Shown piece after piece: positions 63,625 to 64,000 of a stretch of DNA of 64,000 nt. Location: assembly GCA_014529385.2 (NCBI GenBank), contig CM043948.1, forward strand, positions 77,300,291 through 77,364,290, read 5' to 3'. Position 1 is the stretch's first letter. Each line of letters starts with the position of its first letter. The notes beneath the pieces are model-generated. The model made no database searches, was not told the DNA's origin, and saw nothing but the letters and a program-made list of their open reading frames with translations. A program made the position numbers and the translations under genes. This DNA comes from Adiantum capillus-veneris. Its lineage: Eukaryota > Streptophyta > Polypodiopsida > Polypodiales > Pteridaceae.

Positions 63625-64000
63625 ATGGCAACGTCATCAACTAACATGGAGGAAAAGATTGCATGCTCGTGCACGCTCTGCAAGTATCAAATCCTACGCA
63701 AGCGTAGGATATGTAATGAGCATGTGCACAAGTACGGAGAGTTTGCTAGAGAAACCGTACAGAATCTGCGATACGAGTCCTACGGAACGGGCATTGATTT
63801 TCGTGACATAGCACCTACATCTGAGAGAGAGAGAGAAAAAAGATTATGAGTGAAGGTCCGACCAATATAGAGCCATGGATGGAAGCAGGAAAGGGCTTAC
63901 AGACAGAAGACGATGGCATGGAGGGGATGCTGGATTCCTTCTTCCAGACAAGCGAGGAGAACGCGAACGAAGCAGCACCAGAAGCCGTGCGCCTATCTCC
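63625..64000 (+). CDS. N-terminus of a CACTA transposase-like protein (partial, one frame change)
   Basis: ATG 63625 opens a 74-codon frame with KIACSCTLCKYQILRKRRIC followed by NEHVHKYGEF. The C-x-C-x2-C and H-x3-Y-G spacing resembles the transposase-associated domain at the start of En/Spm TNP2-type proteins. At 63847 the frame stops. A GA repeat (63821-63842) just before it could have shifted the frame. From 63846 the next frame is open to the window end with SEGPTNIEPWMEAGKG and DDGMEGMLDSFFQTSEEN, which resembles the acidic D-x-M-x-G-M-L stretch that follows that domain. The transposase core is off-window. Confidence 0.5.

Overview
The window reads as nuclear DNA of a land plant with a large, repeat-rich genome. 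It has no prokaryotic gene organisation, its one intact gene carries a plant-type multi-exon structure, and most of it is LTR retrotransposon sequence with tRNA-iMet primer sites. A decayed PLS-type pentatricopeptide repeat (PPR) gene and the size of the TE-filled intron lean towards a fern or similar non-seed plant, but that lineage call is inference.

1-26 kb: nested Ty3/gypsy debris. Element K (minus) enters from the left edge: gag-protease, primer site, 5' LTR 2008-2735. It cuts into LTR J (plus). LTR A and integrase fragment I (minus) follow. A chimeric minus-strand gypsy element B/F spans 6050-25943. Its 3' LTR (6050-10657) is split by a 3.4-kb insert (7001-10393) that carries a PPR pseudogene and a Josephin-like exon. 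Its coding part holds two gag-protease modules, one joined directly to the integrase. Its reverse transcriptase (RT) region is interrupted by a Ty1/copia element C (14923-17713, target duplication GGACT) and by a non-autonomous gypsy element G (17831-22584).

26-34 kb: a plus-strand gypsy element E (protease, RT, RNase H, integrase) is split by a 4.3-kb Ty1/copia element D (26470-30767, target duplication AATCA) whose gag start is locally inverted. A small LTR (L) with a primer site follows.

34.5-41 kb: the only gene that looks intact, a plus-strand nicotinamide mononucleotide adenylyltransferase (NMNAT, NAD synthesis) in about nine exons. Its third intron (about 4.3 kb) holds two minus-strand LINE fragments that end in TG repeats.

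41-61 kb: two related truncated copia elements (M1, M2), a LINE fragment (Q) followed by a histone-H3-like piece, rearranged gypsy remnants (N, P), and a Tat/Athila-like gypsy element O. The long leader of O contains about 285-bp diverged repeats, each with a dyad centred on AATAATCGCGATTATT.

61.4-64 kb: the 5' end of a CACTA (En/Spm-like) DNA transposon running off the right edge, with subterminal repeats, very large GA tracts, a possible captured exon and the start of a transposase-like reading frame.

Apart from NMNAT the window is a record of transposition, recombination and decay. No operon-like or clustered functional system was found. The most unusual structures are the palindrome-bearing repeat array (53.8-54.7 kb), the leader motif shared by several LTRs, the host-gene fragments caught in transposons, and the pol-to-gag fusions.
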